Shown here: one piece after another, positions 43,595 to 52,355 of the stretch | Position numbering within the stretch: position 1 is the first letter of the stretch | Layout: each line of letters begins with the position of its first letter | DNA from: Natronobacterium haloterrestre | GTDB lineage: Archaea; Halobacteriota; Halobacteria; Halobacteriales; Natrialbaceae | NCBI RefSeq assembly: GCF_900112205.1 | Contig: NZ_FOKW01000001.1 | Coordinates: 186,001 to 250,000 of the forward strand | Direction of reading: 5' to 3' | Length of the DNA stretch: 64,000 nucleotides | Position numbers and translations under genes: made by a program | The notes under the pieces: generated by a model | The model's input: only the letters and a program-made list of their open reading frames with translations | Databases searched by the model: none | What the model was told of the DNA's origin: nothing

Positions 43595-44290
43595 ATGCAG
43601 GTCGTCGTTCCGTTCGCCGCGACGTCGCCGAAAACCCGCCTCGAGGGCGTTCTCTCTTCCGAAGAGCGATCGACGATCGCACGAGCGATGCTTGCGGACG
43701 TGCTCGGGGCGCTCGAGGCGACCGACCGCGAGTGCGAGCCGACGGTGGTGTCGACGGCGCCGCTTTCGCTGTCGTCGGCGCTGGCGTTCGACTCCGACTC
43801 CGATTCCGACTCCGGCAGCCCCGCGGCCGACATCGACGACGTGACCGTCGAGGTCGACGACCGACCGCTCACCGACGCGGTCAACGCCCGCCTCGAGTCG
43901 GTCGGAGACGGGAGCGACGCCGTCGCCGTCGTCATGGCCGACCTCGCGCTCGCGACGCCGGCCGCGCTCGAGCGACTTTTCGAACCCGATGCGGACGTCG
44001 TCGTCGCCCCGGGTCGTGGCGGCGGGACGAACGCACTGGTGGTTCGCCATCCCGAGTTCCGGGTCGACTACCACGGCGCGTCGTACCTCGATCACCGCGA
44101 GATCGCCGCCGGGATCGGTGCCACGCTCGAGCCGGTGGACTCCCACCGGCTCGCGACGGACATCGACGAACCGGCCGACCTCGTGGAGGTGCTCGTCCAC
44201 CGGTCGGGCGGCTCCACGCGGGCCTGTCTGTGCGAGTTCGGGTTCGAACTGGAGACGAGCGACGGCAGGGTGACGGTCGCTCGCGATTAG
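43595..44290 (+). CDS. cofC: 2-phospho-L-lactate guanylyltransferase
   Basis: 231 residues. CofC transfers GMP to 2-phospholactate in F420 biosynthesis. Family marks are PFAATSPKTRLEGVLSSEER at the N-terminus, VVSTAPLSLSS, DDRPLTDAVNARLES, VVMADLALATPAALERL (metal Asp), DVVVAPGRGGGTNALVVRHP and DIDEPADLVEVLVH. Residues 66-74 are a SDSDSDSGS insertion coded by tccgac hexamers, which looks like slippage in a surface loop. cofG lies 1.8 kb downstream on the same strand; halorhodopsin and a membrane protein are inserted between them on the opposite strand. Confidence 0.9.
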   Translation: MQVVVPFAATSPKTRLEGVLSSEERSTIARAMLADVLGALEATDRECEPTVVSTAPLSLSSALAFDSDSDSDSGSPAADIDDVTVEVDDRPLTDAVNARLESVGDGSDAVAVVMADLALATPAALERLFEPDADVVVAPGRGGGTNALVVRHPEFRVDYHGASYLDHREIAAGIGATLEPVDSHRLATDIDEPADLVEVLVHRSGGSTRACLCEFGFELETSDGRVTVARD

Positions 44291-44321
44291 AACGGAACGG
44301 GGAGGCGTTCTCGAGGCCCGG

Positions 44322-44912
44322 CTACTCGAACGACTCGGTGAACGTCCCGAGAACGAAGACCGTGATCGCACAGCAAAACGCGATGCCGCTCGCCGCCGCG
44401 ACGGTCACCGCGATCCGGGGGCCGGCCCGGTAGGGGCGAACTCCGGAGGCGACGAGCGCGTCGATCGTCTCCACGCCGGCGTGGCCGATGGCCGCGAGCA
44501 CGAGCGTCGCCACGACGCCCAACAGCCCCGTCACGAGCCCGAGGCCGGAGAAGAGGTCCTCGATCCCGACGAGCGACCAGGCCTGGCGCTCGGAGATGTC
44601 GTCCAGCCGATCCCGGTAGCCGGCGAGGACGGCGAGGCCGACGCTCGAGCCGACGAGACAGCCGACGCTGAACAGGGTAAGCGCGGTGAAGCCGACCTGA
44701 GAGGCTGCGACGTCGACGCCGAGGTACCGCTCCTGGACCGCCCCGGGAAGCGAGAACATGATGGGGAACATCGCCGAGGCGGCAAACAGGAGGAAGCTAC
44801 ACCCCCGAATCTTCTGGGGGATGGACCACCTGCTGAACATCCCCCAGCGCGCCCGGAGCAACTCGTACTCGGACCCCTCGAGAACGAGCCGCGTGTACTT
44901 GTCCTCGTCCAT
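44322..44912 (-). CDS. Multi-helix membrane protein of unknown function
   Basis: 196 residues with a charged N-terminus (MDEDKYTRLVLEGSEYELLR) followed by five hydrophobic segments, for example GCSFLLFAASAMFPIMFSLP, ALTLFSVGCLVGSSVGLAVL and LVTGLLGVVATLVLAAIGHA. No conserved family recognised. It lies downstream of halorhodopsin on the same strand after about 117 bases, which could reflect co-expression, but there are no functional clues. Confidence 0.7.
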   Translation of the reverse strand: MDEDKYTRLVLEGSEYELLRARWGMFSRWSIPQKIRGCSFLLFAASAMFPIMFSLPGAVQERYLGVDVAASQVGFTALTLFSVGCLVGSSVGLAVLAGYRDRLDDISERQAWSLVGIEDLFSGLGLVTGLLGVVATLVLAAIGHAGVETIDALVASGVRPYRAGPRIAVTVAAASGIAFCCAITVFVLGTFTESFE

Positions 44913-45029
44913 CCGTCGACCGCCGAAAGGCCGGTTCCCGGTATCAACTTTTCGGAACCCGATACCCCGACGAGTGTACGGATCTGTCTCCGCTGGTGGG
45001 TCTCGAAAAAGCGCGTCGGCGACGGTTCG

Positions 45030-45911
45030 TCAGTCTTCCGCCGGGGTTCCGGTCCCGGGTTCAGGTTCCGCACCGATACCGATACCGGCGGGTTGCTGGG
45101 CGATGACGCGCTCGTTGGTGGCGATCCAGTTCAGCAGCAGGTACGCGAAGATGTACTTCGCGCCGATGTCGAGGATGCTGTAGGCCCACGACGTGATCGC
45201 GACGTCGAGGACGGCGAGCCCCTCGGCGCCGAGCGCCCAGAAGATCGGGTACCCGAGCCACAGTACGACGGTGAGGTTACGCAGGAGGCCGAAGATCTCG
45301 TCGGTCCCCGCCGCTTCGGCATCGCGCGGCCACTCCGCCAGCAGGACGTACAACACGACGAGGAAGAACGTGCAACTGATGAAGTACCAGAACCACCGCA
45401 GCGCGTACGACGAGGTCGTCATCGCGGCGGCGAGGCCGGTCACGCACATCGCGATGTCCGCGGTGATGGCGGTGAACAGTTTCGTCAGGTTCGTCCCGGC
45501 GAGCAACCCGAGCGCGAGCAGGATCATCGGCGTCGAGAACGTCCACGTCAGATACCGACCCCACATCGTCAGCACTTCGTCACCCGCGAGCGCGTGTCCG
45601 GCCGGCATCTCGAGGAAGCTGATCGTGAGCCCGGACGCGAGCCCGGTGTAACTCGAGATGGATACGAGCGGGACCATCAGGGTTGCGACCCAGATCAACT
45701 TGGCCCGGGAGTCCTCGAGGTTGCGCCCCATGTAGACGAAAAGCAGCGTCACCAGGCCGGCGAGGGCGATGTTGACCCAGAAGGACGCGTTCAACAGCTG
45801 GTCGTCCTGGATCATCTCGAAGATCTCCGGCTGGGTCATCTCGAGTGGGGTGGCGGTGAGTGGGTGTAGCTGTGCGACCGCTGCGAGGTCTACCGTGGCA
45901 GCTTCAAGCAT
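45030..45911 (-). CDS. hop: Halorhodopsin, light-driven chloride pump
   Basis: 293 residues and seven hydrophobic helices. In helix C the sequence RYLTWTFSTPMILLALGLLA aligns with bacteriorhodopsin so that the proton acceptor D85 becomes T122, T89 becomes S126 and the donor D96 becomes A133, the TSA pattern of inward chloride pumps. The retinal lysine is K252 in ILDIGAKYIFAYLLLNW. The N-terminus resembles the pharaonis-type halorhodopsin, with MTQPEIFEMIQDD before helix A. It carries an extended Ala/Gly/Pro C-terminus (AGIGIGAEPEPGTGTP). The promoter shows a TATA at 45938-45946 close enough for a leaderless mRNA. Confidence 0.95.
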   Translation of the reverse strand: MLEAATVDLAAVAQLHPLTATPLEMTQPEIFEMIQDDQLLNASFWVNIALAGLVTLLFVYMGRNLEDSRAKLIWVATLMVPLVSISSYTGLASGLTISFLEMPAGHALAGDEVLTMWGRYLTWTFSTPMILLALGLLAGTNLTKLFTAITADIAMCVTGLAAAMTTSSYALRWFWYFISCTFFLVVLYVLLAEWPRDAEAAGTDEIFGLLRNLTVVLWLGYPIFWALGAEGLAVLDVAITSWAYSILDIGAKYIFAYLLLNWIATNERVIAQQPAGIGIGAEPEPGTGTPAED

Positions 45912-45937
45912 GATACGTATCAGCTATAGTTCGTCAA

Positions 45938-45968
45938 CGAATAAACACGACCACAAACCAGTTAGGGT
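45938..45968 (-). promoter_or_regulatory. Halorhodopsin promoter with Bat-like upstream element
   Basis: On the gene strand the order is ACCCTAACTGGTTTGTGG, spacer, TGTTTATTC, then ATG about 28 bases on. The upstream box is similar to the consensus bound by Bat at bop and related genes in Halobacterium (ACC-n-n-ACTnGTTnGG) with one extra base. TATA placement suggests a leaderless transcript. The similarity to the Bat site is from memory and only partial. Confidence 0.5.
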
Positions 45969-46093
45969 CGATCGGAGTAACCCGAGCGTACTTGCTAGAC
46001 GGCACGGGATACGATCGATCGGTCGAACCGACGACACCCGCCGATCGCACGAACTACAAGCCCTTATATAGCGGGCGACGACACACCGAGACG

Positions 46094-47251
46094 ATGATCC
46101 CCGGGGCCAGCGAGTACGGCGTCGACGTGACGATCGACGACGCCGCAGTCGACGAACTGCTCGAGGTCGCACCCGGCGACGTCGATGGGGCGTCGTCGCT
46201 GACCTTCGCTCGCAACGTCTTCGTCCCGCTGACGACGGCGTGTCGGTACACCTGTACGTACTGTACGTACTTCGATCCGCCGGGGGAGGCCTCGCTGCTC
46301 TCGCTCGAGGAGGTCCGCGAGATCTGCCAGCGGGGTGCCGACGCGGGCTGTACGGAGGCGCTTTTCACGTTCGGTGACGACCCCGACGACCGCTACGACG
46401 GGATCCACGACCAACTCGCGGAGTGGGGCCACGACTCGATCCACACCTATCTCCGGGAGGCCTGCGAGGTCGCCCTCGAGGAGGGGCTGCTCCCCCACGC
46501 GAACCCGGGCGACCAGACCCGTGACCAGATGGCGGAGGTTGCAGACGTCAACGCCAGCATGGGCGTGATGCTCGAGACGACGGCCGAGGTCGACGCCCAC
46601 GCGGGCCCGCGTCGGAAGGAACCGGGCCAGCGGCTCCGGACGATCCGAACGGCGGGGGAACTCGACGTCGCGTTCACCACCGGAATCCTGGTCGGGATCG
46701 GCGAGGACTGGCGGGATCGGGCCGAGAGTCTGCTGGCGATCCGGGAATTACACGAGCGGTACGATCACGTCCAGGAGGTGATCGTCCAGCCCGTCCGGGA
46801 GAACGATCGCTGGTCCGGCGACACGCCCGACCTCGAGACGATGCGACGGGTGACGGCGATGGCCCGTGCCGCGCTTCCGGAGGAGGTGTCGGTCCAGGTC
46901 CCGCCGAACCTCACCGACGCGCGCGAACTGATCGACTGCGGCGTCGACGACCTCGGCGGCGTTTCGCCGGTCACCGACGACCACGTCAACCCCGACTACG
47001 AGTGGCCCGCCCTCCGTGAACTCGAGGCGATCGCCGAGGACGCGGGGCTACCGCTTCGCGAGCGGTTGCCGGTCTACGAGCGGTTCCTGCCGCCGGACCT
47101 CCGTTCGCCGGCGTTCGACGGCGTTCCTGCCGAGGGTGCCGGACGAGGCGCGGACCGGGAGTGGATCTCGCCGACGATCCACGCGGCGTTGACGGCCGAC
47201 GACGAGGCCGGACGGCGGTACCGGTCGGTGCTCGGGACGGTCGATCGCTGA
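46094..47251 (+). CDS. cofG: FO synthase subunit CofG (7,8-didemethyl-8-hydroxy-5-deazariboflavin synthase)
   Basis: 385 residues from ATG 46094 (MIPGASEYGVDVT), placed 24 bases after a strong TATA (cccttatata), so probably leaderless. Radical-SAM cluster CRYTCTYCTYF carries CxxxCxxC. The order TFGDDPDDRYDG, LPHANPGDQTRDQ, MLETTAEVDAHAGPRRKEPG and IGEDWRDRAESLLAIRELHE matches CofG. It forms the deazaflavin FO with CofH; CofH is not in the window. The cofC gene is on the same strand upstream, separated by halorhodopsin and a membrane gene. Confidence 0.93.
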   Translation: MIPGASEYGVDVTIDDAAVDELLEVAPGDVDGASSLTFARNVFVPLTTACRYTCTYCTYFDPPGEASLLSLEEVREICQRGADAGCTEALFTFGDDPDDRYDGIHDQLAEWGHDSIHTYLREACEVALEEGLLPHANPGDQTRDQMAEVADVNASMGVMLETTAEVDAHAGPRRKEPGQRLRTIRTAGELDVAFTTGILVGIGEDWRDRAESLLAIRELHERYDHVQEVIVQPVRENDRWSGDTPDLETMRRVTAMARAALPEEVSVQVPPNLTDARELIDCGVDDLGGVSPVTDDHVNPDYEWPALRELEAIAEDAGLPLRERLPVYERFLPPDLRSPAFDGVPAEGAGRGADREWISPTIHAALTADDEAGRRYRSVLGTVDR

Positions 47252-47337
47252 CCGCGGGTCCGTCCGCGCCTCCGCCGCTCCGATCCGTCGCGCTTTTGCC
47301 CGCCCGGGCCCGACGGGGAGGTACGCGAACGGAAAGA

Positions 47338-48591
47338 ATGGCCCGGTACCACATCGAAACCTACGGCTGTACGTCCAACCGCGGGGAGAGCCGCGAGATC
47401 GAGCGGCGGCTCCGCGACGCCGGCCACTACCGGGTCGACGGCCCCGAGGAGGCCGACGTCGCCATCCTCAACACCTGCACCGTCGTCGAGAAAACCGAGC
47501 GCAACATGCTCCGGCGGGCCGAGGAACTCTCGGACGAGACCGCCGACCTCTACATCACGGGCTGTATGGCCCTGGCCCAGGGCGAGGAGTTCGCCGAGGC
47601 CGACGTCGACGGCCGCGTGCTCCACTGGGACGAAGTGCCCGAAGCCGTCACCAACGGCGAGTGTCCGACCACGACGCCCGACGTCGAACCGATCCTCGAC
47701 GGCGTCGTCGGCATCCTCCCGATCGCCCGGGGCTGTATGTCCGACTGCTCCTACTGCATCACGAAGAAAGCCACCGGCAAGATCGACTCCCCGTCGATCG
47801 AGGAGAACGTCGAGAAGGCCCGCGCCCTGGTCCACGCCGGCGCGAAAGAGATCCGCATCACGGGCCAGGACACCGGCGTCTACGGCTGGGACGAGGGCGA
47901 ACGTAAGCTGCACCGCCTGCTCGAGCGCATCTGCGAGATCGACGGCGACTTCCGCGTCCGCGTGGGGATGGCCAACCCGAAGGGCGTCCACGGCATCCGC
48001 GAGGAACTCGCCGATGTCTTCGCCGACAACGAGAAACTGTACGACTTCCTGCACGCGCCCGTCCAGTCCGGCTCGAACGACGTGCTCGGCGACATGCGCC
48101 GCCAGCACCAGGTCGAGGAGTACCTCGAGGTCGTCGAAACCTTCGACGACCATCTCGACTACTGGACGCTCTCGACGGACTTCATCGTCGGCTTTCCCAC
48201 CGAGACCGAGGAGGATCACGAGCAGTCGCTCGAACTCCTGCGGGAGACCCGGCCGGAGAAGATCAACGTCACCCGCTTCTCAAAGCGGCCGGGCACCGAC
48301 GCCGCCGAGATGAAGGGCCTCGGCGGTACCGTCAAGAAGGAACGCTCGAAGGAGATGAGCGCGCTCAAGCGCGAGATCGTCGGCGACGTCTACGAGTCGA
48401 TGATCGGGCAGCGCCGGGAGGACTGTCTCGTCGTCGAGGAGGGGACCGCCGACTCCGTGAAGTGTCGGGATTCGGCGTACCGACAGATCATCGTCCAGAA
48501 CGCCGACGACCACGGCCTGGAGCCCGGCGACTTCGTCGACCTCGAGGTGACGGCCCACGAGACGATGTACGCGTTCGGGGAGCCGATCTGA
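47338..48591 (+). CDS. tRNA t6A37 methylthiotransferase (MtaB/e-CDKAL1 type)
   Basis: 417 residues. An N-terminal UPF0004 domain with YHIETYGCTSNRGESREIER and NTCTVVEKTERNMLRR carries the cysteines of a first iron-sulfur cluster. The radical SAM motif is ARGCMSDCSYCITKKATGK (CxxxCxxC). The TRAM-like C-terminus follows (DSVKCRDSAYRQIIVQN). The archaeal enzyme adds methylthio to t6A37 in some tRNAs. It follows cofG directly, on the same strand. Confidence 0.9.
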   Translation: MARYHIETYGCTSNRGESREIERRLRDAGHYRVDGPEEADVAILNTCTVVEKTERNMLRRAEELSDETADLYITGCMALAQGEEFAEADVDGRVLHWDEVPEAVTNGECPTTTPDVEPILDGVVGILPIARGCMSDCSYCITKKATGKIDSPSIEENVEKARALVHAGAKEIRITGQDTGVYGWDEGERKLHRLLERICEIDGDFRVRVGMANPKGVHGIREELADVFADNEKLYDFLHAPVQSGSNDVLGDMRRQHQVEEYLEVVETFDDHLDYWTLSTDFIVGFPTETEEDHEQSLELLRETRPEKINVTRFSKRPGTDAAEMKGLGGTVKKERSKEMSALKREIVGDVYESMIGQRREDCLVVEEGTADSVKCRDSAYRQIIVQNADDHGLEPGDFVDLEVTAHETMYAFGEPI

Positions 48592-48638
48592 CGGCGCGGG
48601 ACGCCGGATCTTTTGACGATTCGCCACGAAGCCAGCCC

Positions 48639-48881
48639 ATGGCTTCGATTACGCTGTACGAACTCGACGGCTGTCCCTACTGCGAGCGGGTCGCCGACCG
48701 CCTCGAGGAACTGGACGTCGACTACGAGAGCGTCTGGGTCGACCCACCCCACTCGGAACGAGACGAGGTCAAGCGGCTTTCCGGGCAACGGCAGGTCCCG
48801 GTGCTGGTCGACGAGGAGTACGGCGTGACGATGGCCGAATCCGACCGCATCCTCGAGTTCCTCGAGACGACGTACGCCTGA
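48639..48881 (+). CDS. Glutaredoxin-like protein (CPYC active site)
   Basis: 80 residues from ATG 48639 (MASITLYELDGCPYCERVAD). The CPYC redox motif is followed by RQVPVLVDEEYGVTMAESDR with the cis-Pro loop (QVPVLV). It matches the glutathione S-transferase N-terminal domain or glutaredoxin class. It may work with the thiols of haloarchaea, which use gamma-glutamylcysteine rather than glutathione; that link is inference. It is convergent with the HIT gene, 15 bases apart. Confidence 0.87.
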   Translation: MASITLYELDGCPYCERVADRLEELDVDYESVWVDPPHSERDEVKRLSGQRQVPVLVDEEYGVTMAESDRILEFLETTYA

Positions 48882-48896
48882 GCCTGATCGGCCCGA

Positions 48897-49439
48897 TCAG
48901 TCGAAACGGACTGCACCGTCGTCCGGAACCGTTGCACCCTCCTGTGCTGCGAACGCCTCGTGGAGGTGGTCGTATGTCTCTTCCAGCGCCTCGACGATCA
49001 CCGTCGTGTCGCTCAGGACCGGCATGAAGTTGGTATCGCCCTCCCAGCGCGGGACGACGTGTGTGTGGAGATGGTCGTCGATCGAACCGCCGGCACCGTC
49101 GCCGAGGTTCAACCCGGCGTTGAACCCGTCGGGCTCGATGGCCGCCTCGAGAGCGTCGAACGTCCGCTGTTTCAGCCGTGCGTGGTCGAGCAGTTGCTCG
49201 TCGCCGAGATCGCCGTACTCGCCGGTGTGTGCCCGGGGAATGACCATCACGTGGCCCGGGTTGTACGGGTAGTTGTTCAGCATGACGAACGCGTGCTCGC
49301 TGCGCGCGACGAGCAGGTTCTCCCGGTCTTCGTCCCGTTCCCGTTCGGGGAGTTCACAGAAGACGCAGTCGTCGATGTCGGGGTTCTTGTCGTCGCGTCT
49401 GATCCACTCGATCCGCCACGGTGCGAAGACCTGCTCCAT
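48897..49439 (-). CDS. HIT-family hydrolase (Ap4A-type)
   Basis: 180 residues from ATG 49439 (MEQVFAPWRIEWIRRDD). The histidine triad is HLHTHVVPRW, preceded by the NNYPYNPGHVMVIPRAHTGE segment and a CVFCELPERE zinc-like CxxC. It cleaves dinucleoside polyphosphates or AMP adducts. Promoter evidence: tgttttatatactg on the plus strand at 49459-49472, its complement being a clear TATA about 20-33 bases before the start, supports this start and suggests a leaderless mRNA. Confidence 0.92.
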   Translation of the reverse strand: MEQVFAPWRIEWIRRDDKNPDIDDCVFCELPERERDEDRENLLVARSEHAFVMLNNYPYNPGHVMVIPRAHTGEYGDLGDEQLLDHARLKQRTFDALEAAIEPDGFNAGLNLGDGAGGSIDDHLHTHVVPRWEGDTNFMPVLSDTTVIVEALEETYDHLHEAFAAQEGATVPDDGAVRFD

Positions 49440-49743
49440 ACCGGGTGACAGGGCAGAGTGTTTTATATACTGTCGGTCCCGGCCGGCCGCCCTGGCCGTC
49501 ACCGACGCTCGTCTCCGTTCCTTGATCTGTCGAAACGAGACATTACTCCGGTCGATGTTCTATCACTGGCGGACATTATATTTCCAGATGGACATTCAGA
49601 AATAGGGAATCATATAACCGACTGAACAGTATTGAACGATCTGCTGGAGTTACAGGGAATCGAAACCTCTCGTTGAGGATTTTCGACTCACGTCTCGATA
49701 CGAAACGGGCTTTTAAGATGGTACTGCCGCAACCGGGTCAGTA
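49440..49743. other. Gene-free promoter stretch
   Basis: 304 bases between two divergent genes. Outer ends hold a TATA for the HIT gene (49459-49472) and one for the zinc-ribbon gene (cttttaaga at 49710-49718, 26 bases before the ATG). The AT-rich middle contains no gene I can support. Confidence 0.6.
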
Positions 49744-49944
49744 ATGGCAACGACTGATAACTCATTCAATGGGATAACCGAATACTGCAACGACTGCGAA
49801 CTTGAAACTATTCACGAAGTTTCGGTCCAGATTCGAACCGAGAGCGTCAAAGAGGAGAACGCCCAGTTCTCTCGCGAACCCTACCGCGTCAGCGAATGTC
49901 AGCGCTGTGGCGCTCGTTCCAGCCAGCGGATGAACAACGCCTGA
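49744..49944 (+). CDS. Small zinc-ribbon protein (DUF7835-like)
   Basis: 66 residues, MATTDNSFNGITEYCNDCEL. The pairs CNDC (residues 15-18) and CQRCG (53-57) form a zinc ribbon. Between them lies VSVQIRTESVKEENAQFSRE and a Tyr-rich segment. I recall this as a common haloarchaeal protein (DUF7835). It sits 26 bases after a clear TATA, so it is probably leaderless. Function is not known; small zinc proteins like this often bind nucleic acid or a protein partner. Confidence 0.78.
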   Translation: MATTDNSFNGITEYCNDCELETIHEVSVQIRTESVKEENAQFSREPYRVSECQRCGARSSQRMNNA

Positions 49945-50094
49945 ACGTCCGGTTCGCCACGAGACCGGTTCACCCCCGCGGTCCGGATCGAATCGCCGCT
50001 CTTCGATCTCCCCCCTTCGCCTTCCTCTCTGGTGTCACGCTCTCCTCTCTCCGCCCGCGCGAAAAAGAATTTCCGAACCTAATCGCCGACCGAT

Positions 50095-50997
50095 TCAGTC
50101 CGTCGTCACTTCGCAGCCGTCCTCGGTGACGATGATCGTGTGTTCTTTCTGGCTGACGAGGTAGCCGTCGTCCTCCTGGAGCACCGGGTAGCCGTGGACG
50201 ATGTCGTTGCGCTTCAGTCGTCGCAGCGCCATCTCGGCCCGATCCGTCTCGAGCCAGCGCGTCGCGAACGGCAGCGTCCGGAACTCCTCGGTGATCTGGT
50301 CGAGGGCCTCCCGGGCCTGCCGGTTCCGGACGGTCCCCTCGCGCTCGAGCGCGAAGATCTCCTCGCTCGCGCCCTCCGTGACCTTGCCGCCGCCGTCGGT
50401 CGCGAACGGTTCGATCGCGACGACGTCGCCGACCTCGAGCGTCGCACCCTGGGAGACGGCGCGGTTCGGGATGTTCGGCTGGGTGTGCTGTTCCCAGTGG
50501 CCCAGTCCGTGGCCGGTGAGGTTGACGACGGGGTTGAAGCCGTAGCCGTCGATGACGTCTTCGATCTCCGCGCCGATCTCGCCGGTTTCGACGCCCGGTT
50601 CGACGACCTCGAGGGCGGCCTCCAGCGCCTGTTCGGAAGCTTCGGCGAGTTCGGGGTTGCCCGAGAGGTCGACGGTGATCGCGGTGTCGGCCAGCCAGCC
50701 GTCGACGTGGACGCCGATGTCTAAGTTGACCATCTCCTCGCCGAACGTCGAGTCGTCGTCGATCGAGGGGGTCGCGTGGGCCGCCTCCTCGTCGATCGAG
50801 ATGTTGACGGGGAAGGCGGGTTCGCCGCCGAGTTCGCGGATCCGGTCCTCGGCGTACTCCGCGACCTCGAGGTGGCTGACGCCGACCTCGACGCGCTCGG
50901 CGGTCTCCTCGCGTACCTGGGCGAGGATCTCCCCGGCCTCGCGGTGTTTCTCGTACTTCTCGGACTGCAGATCCACCTCGTCGTCGGATTCGGCCAT
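50095..50997 (-). CDS. map: Methionine aminopeptidase, type II (archaeal)
   Basis: 300 residues from ATG 50997 (MAESDDEVDLQSEKYEKHRE). The pita-bread metalloprotease motifs are NLDIGVHVDGWLADTAITVD (metal Asp), GHGLGHWEQHTQPNIPN (His), VVAIEPFATDGG (Glu) and YLVSQKEHTIIVTEDG (Glu). It carries the helical insertion typical of type II. It removes initiator methionine from nascent proteins. Confidence 0.95.
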   Translation of the reverse strand: MAESDDEVDLQSEKYEKHREAGEILAQVREETAERVEVGVSHLEVAEYAEDRIRELGGEPAFPVNISIDEEAAHATPSIDDDSTFGEEMVNLDIGVHVDGWLADTAITVDLSGNPELAEASEQALEAALEVVEPGVETGEIGAEIEDVIDGYGFNPVVNLTGHGLGHWEQHTQPNIPNRAVSQGATLEVGDVVAIEPFATDGGGKVTEGASEEIFALEREGTVRNRQAREALDQITEEFRTLPFATRWLETDRAEMALRRLKRNDIVHGYPVLQEDDGYLVSQKEHTIIVTEDGCEVTTD

Positions 50998-51064
50998 GTA
51001 CCGGGGTTGCACCGGTCGACAAAAAGAGGTTCCGCCTCCGGTCGATCGCATCCCGGGACGGACG

Positions 51065-51184
51065 TCAGCGGTCCGGCCCGTCGGTCCAGCGACACTCCGG
51101 ACAGGCGTCGACCCCCTGGACGTTCGAGAGCGTCGTCCCACAGCGAGGGCACTGCCGTGCGGCGTGGTGTGCGTGTTCGAGCAT
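51065..51184 (-). CDS. Tiny zinc-finger protein
   Basis: About 39 residues, [20 protein letters not shown], with two CxxC pairs: CPRCG and CPECR. It reads like a small haloarchaeal zinc-finger protein of the kind common near such genes. It lies 67 bases upstream of the methionine aminopeptidase gene and may share its transcript. Confidence 0.6.
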   Translation of the reverse strand: MLEHAHHAARQCPRCGTTLSNVQGVDACPECRWTDGPDR

Positions 51185-51287
51185 CGGCCGTGACAACGAA
51201 CACGACAATAATAAAAGTAATCTACGTCGATCGTCGAAATCGGCCGGACTGGGGAGGTCGAACGTCGACGAAAGCGGCCTCACCCGC

Positions 51288-52229
51288 TCAGTCGCGGGCG
51301 TGGGCCGTCTGCATCTGCGAACTGTTGAACGCCGAGCCGAGGTTGCCACGGGCATCCAGACAGATGAGCCCGGCTGTCGAACCCGTCAGTTCGGCGAACT
51401 CCTCGATCGCGAGTTCGGCCGCCGCGTCCGCCTCGAGGCCGTTCTCGATGTGACGGGCGGCCCGCCGCGAGAGGGTCACGCGGGCGATGTCTTCCCCCGC
51501 CCCCGTCGCGCTCACCGCGGCGGCGGGCGAGCAGTAGAACCCGGAGCCGACCTGGGGGACGTCGCCGACGCGGCCGGTCAGCGCGAGCCAGCGTCCGCCG
51601 GTCGAGGTCGCCGCCACGAGCGAGTCGCCGTCGAACGCCACCGCGCCGACCGTATCGTGATCCTTCGGATCACTGCTCGTCGGATTTCCTCCGACGGTGT
51701 CGTGATCGTGCTCGTCCGCCGGCTCGTCGCGGCCGTCGGGGTCCGAACTGCCGTACCGGTCGCGGATCGCCTCGAGTTGGTCGCGGACGCCGCCGGCGGA
51801 CTCGAGTCCCTCCTCGGCCCACTGGTCGCGCGTGCGGTCGCTCCAGAGGTCGACGCCGGTCTCGACGCCGAACGCCTCGGCAAGCGAGACGGCGTGTTCC
51901 CCCGAGACGAACCCGTGAGGGGTCTCCTCCATGACGACCCGGGCGACGCTGATCGCGTGCTCGACGCCCGGCATCGAACAGGCCGCGCCGACCGCCCGGT
52001 CGTCGGTCATGATCCCGGCGTCGGTCCGGATCGCACCGTCGCTCTGGACCGCGCCGCCGACACCGGCGTTGAACCGTGGGGAGGACTCGAGGACGCCCAC
52101 CGCGGCCTCGACCGCGTCGACCGGGGTCGACTCGCTCGCCCCGGCTTCGGCCGCCTCCTCGAGGACGGCCTGTCTGGGTTCGGGTTCGTCCGGATCGCTG
52201 CCTGCACCGCCGTGAACGAGTACCTGCAT
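51288..52229 (-). CDS. Isoaspartyl peptidase/L-asparaginase (Ntn hydrolase)
   Basis: 313 residues. The N-terminal VHGGAGSD and [20 protein letters not shown] match plant-type asparaginases. The mature beta subunit should begin at a catalytic Thr in [10 protein letters not shown] (T193), followed by [20 protein letters not shown], the usual TGR substrate region. An earlier HDTVG (residues 176-180) precedes it in a Ser/Asp-rich linker. These enzymes self-cleave and split isoaspartyl bonds or asparagine. A long acidic linker at residues 160-190 separates the alpha and beta parts. Confidence 0.88.
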   Translation of the reverse strand: MQVLVHGGAGSDPDEPEPRQAVLEEAAEAGASESTPVDAVEAAVGVLESSPRFNAGVGGAVQSDGAIRTDAGIMTDDRAVGAACSMPGVEHAISVARVVMEETPHGFVSGEHAVSLAEAFGVETGVDLWSDRTRDQWAEEGLESAGGVRDQLEAIRDRYGSSDPDGRDEPADEHDHDTVGGNPTSSDPKDHDTVGAVAFDGDSLVAATSTGGRWLALTGRVGDVPQVGSGFYCSPAAAVSATGAGEDIARVTLSRRAARHIENGLEADAAAELAIEEFAELTGSTAGLICLDARGNLGSAFNSSQMQTAHARD

Positions 52230-52264
52230 ACGGCCCCGTGGACGCGCGGGTAGGATAATCGGTT

Positions 52265-52303
52265 CGGAACCGGAACCGGAACCGGACCCGGACCCTGACC
52301 CGG
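52265..52303. repeat. Hexanucleotide (ggaacc) repeat
   Basis: ggaaccggaaccggaacc continues into ggacccggaccctgaccc. It lies in the divergent gap between asparaginase and a small membrane-protein gene, 60 bases before the latter's start. Slippage-prone like the others. Confidence 0.8.
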
Positions 52304-52355
52304 TCGTCCGGAAACCCCCACACTTACGACCGCGGCTCGAGAATCGAGGGCGACG

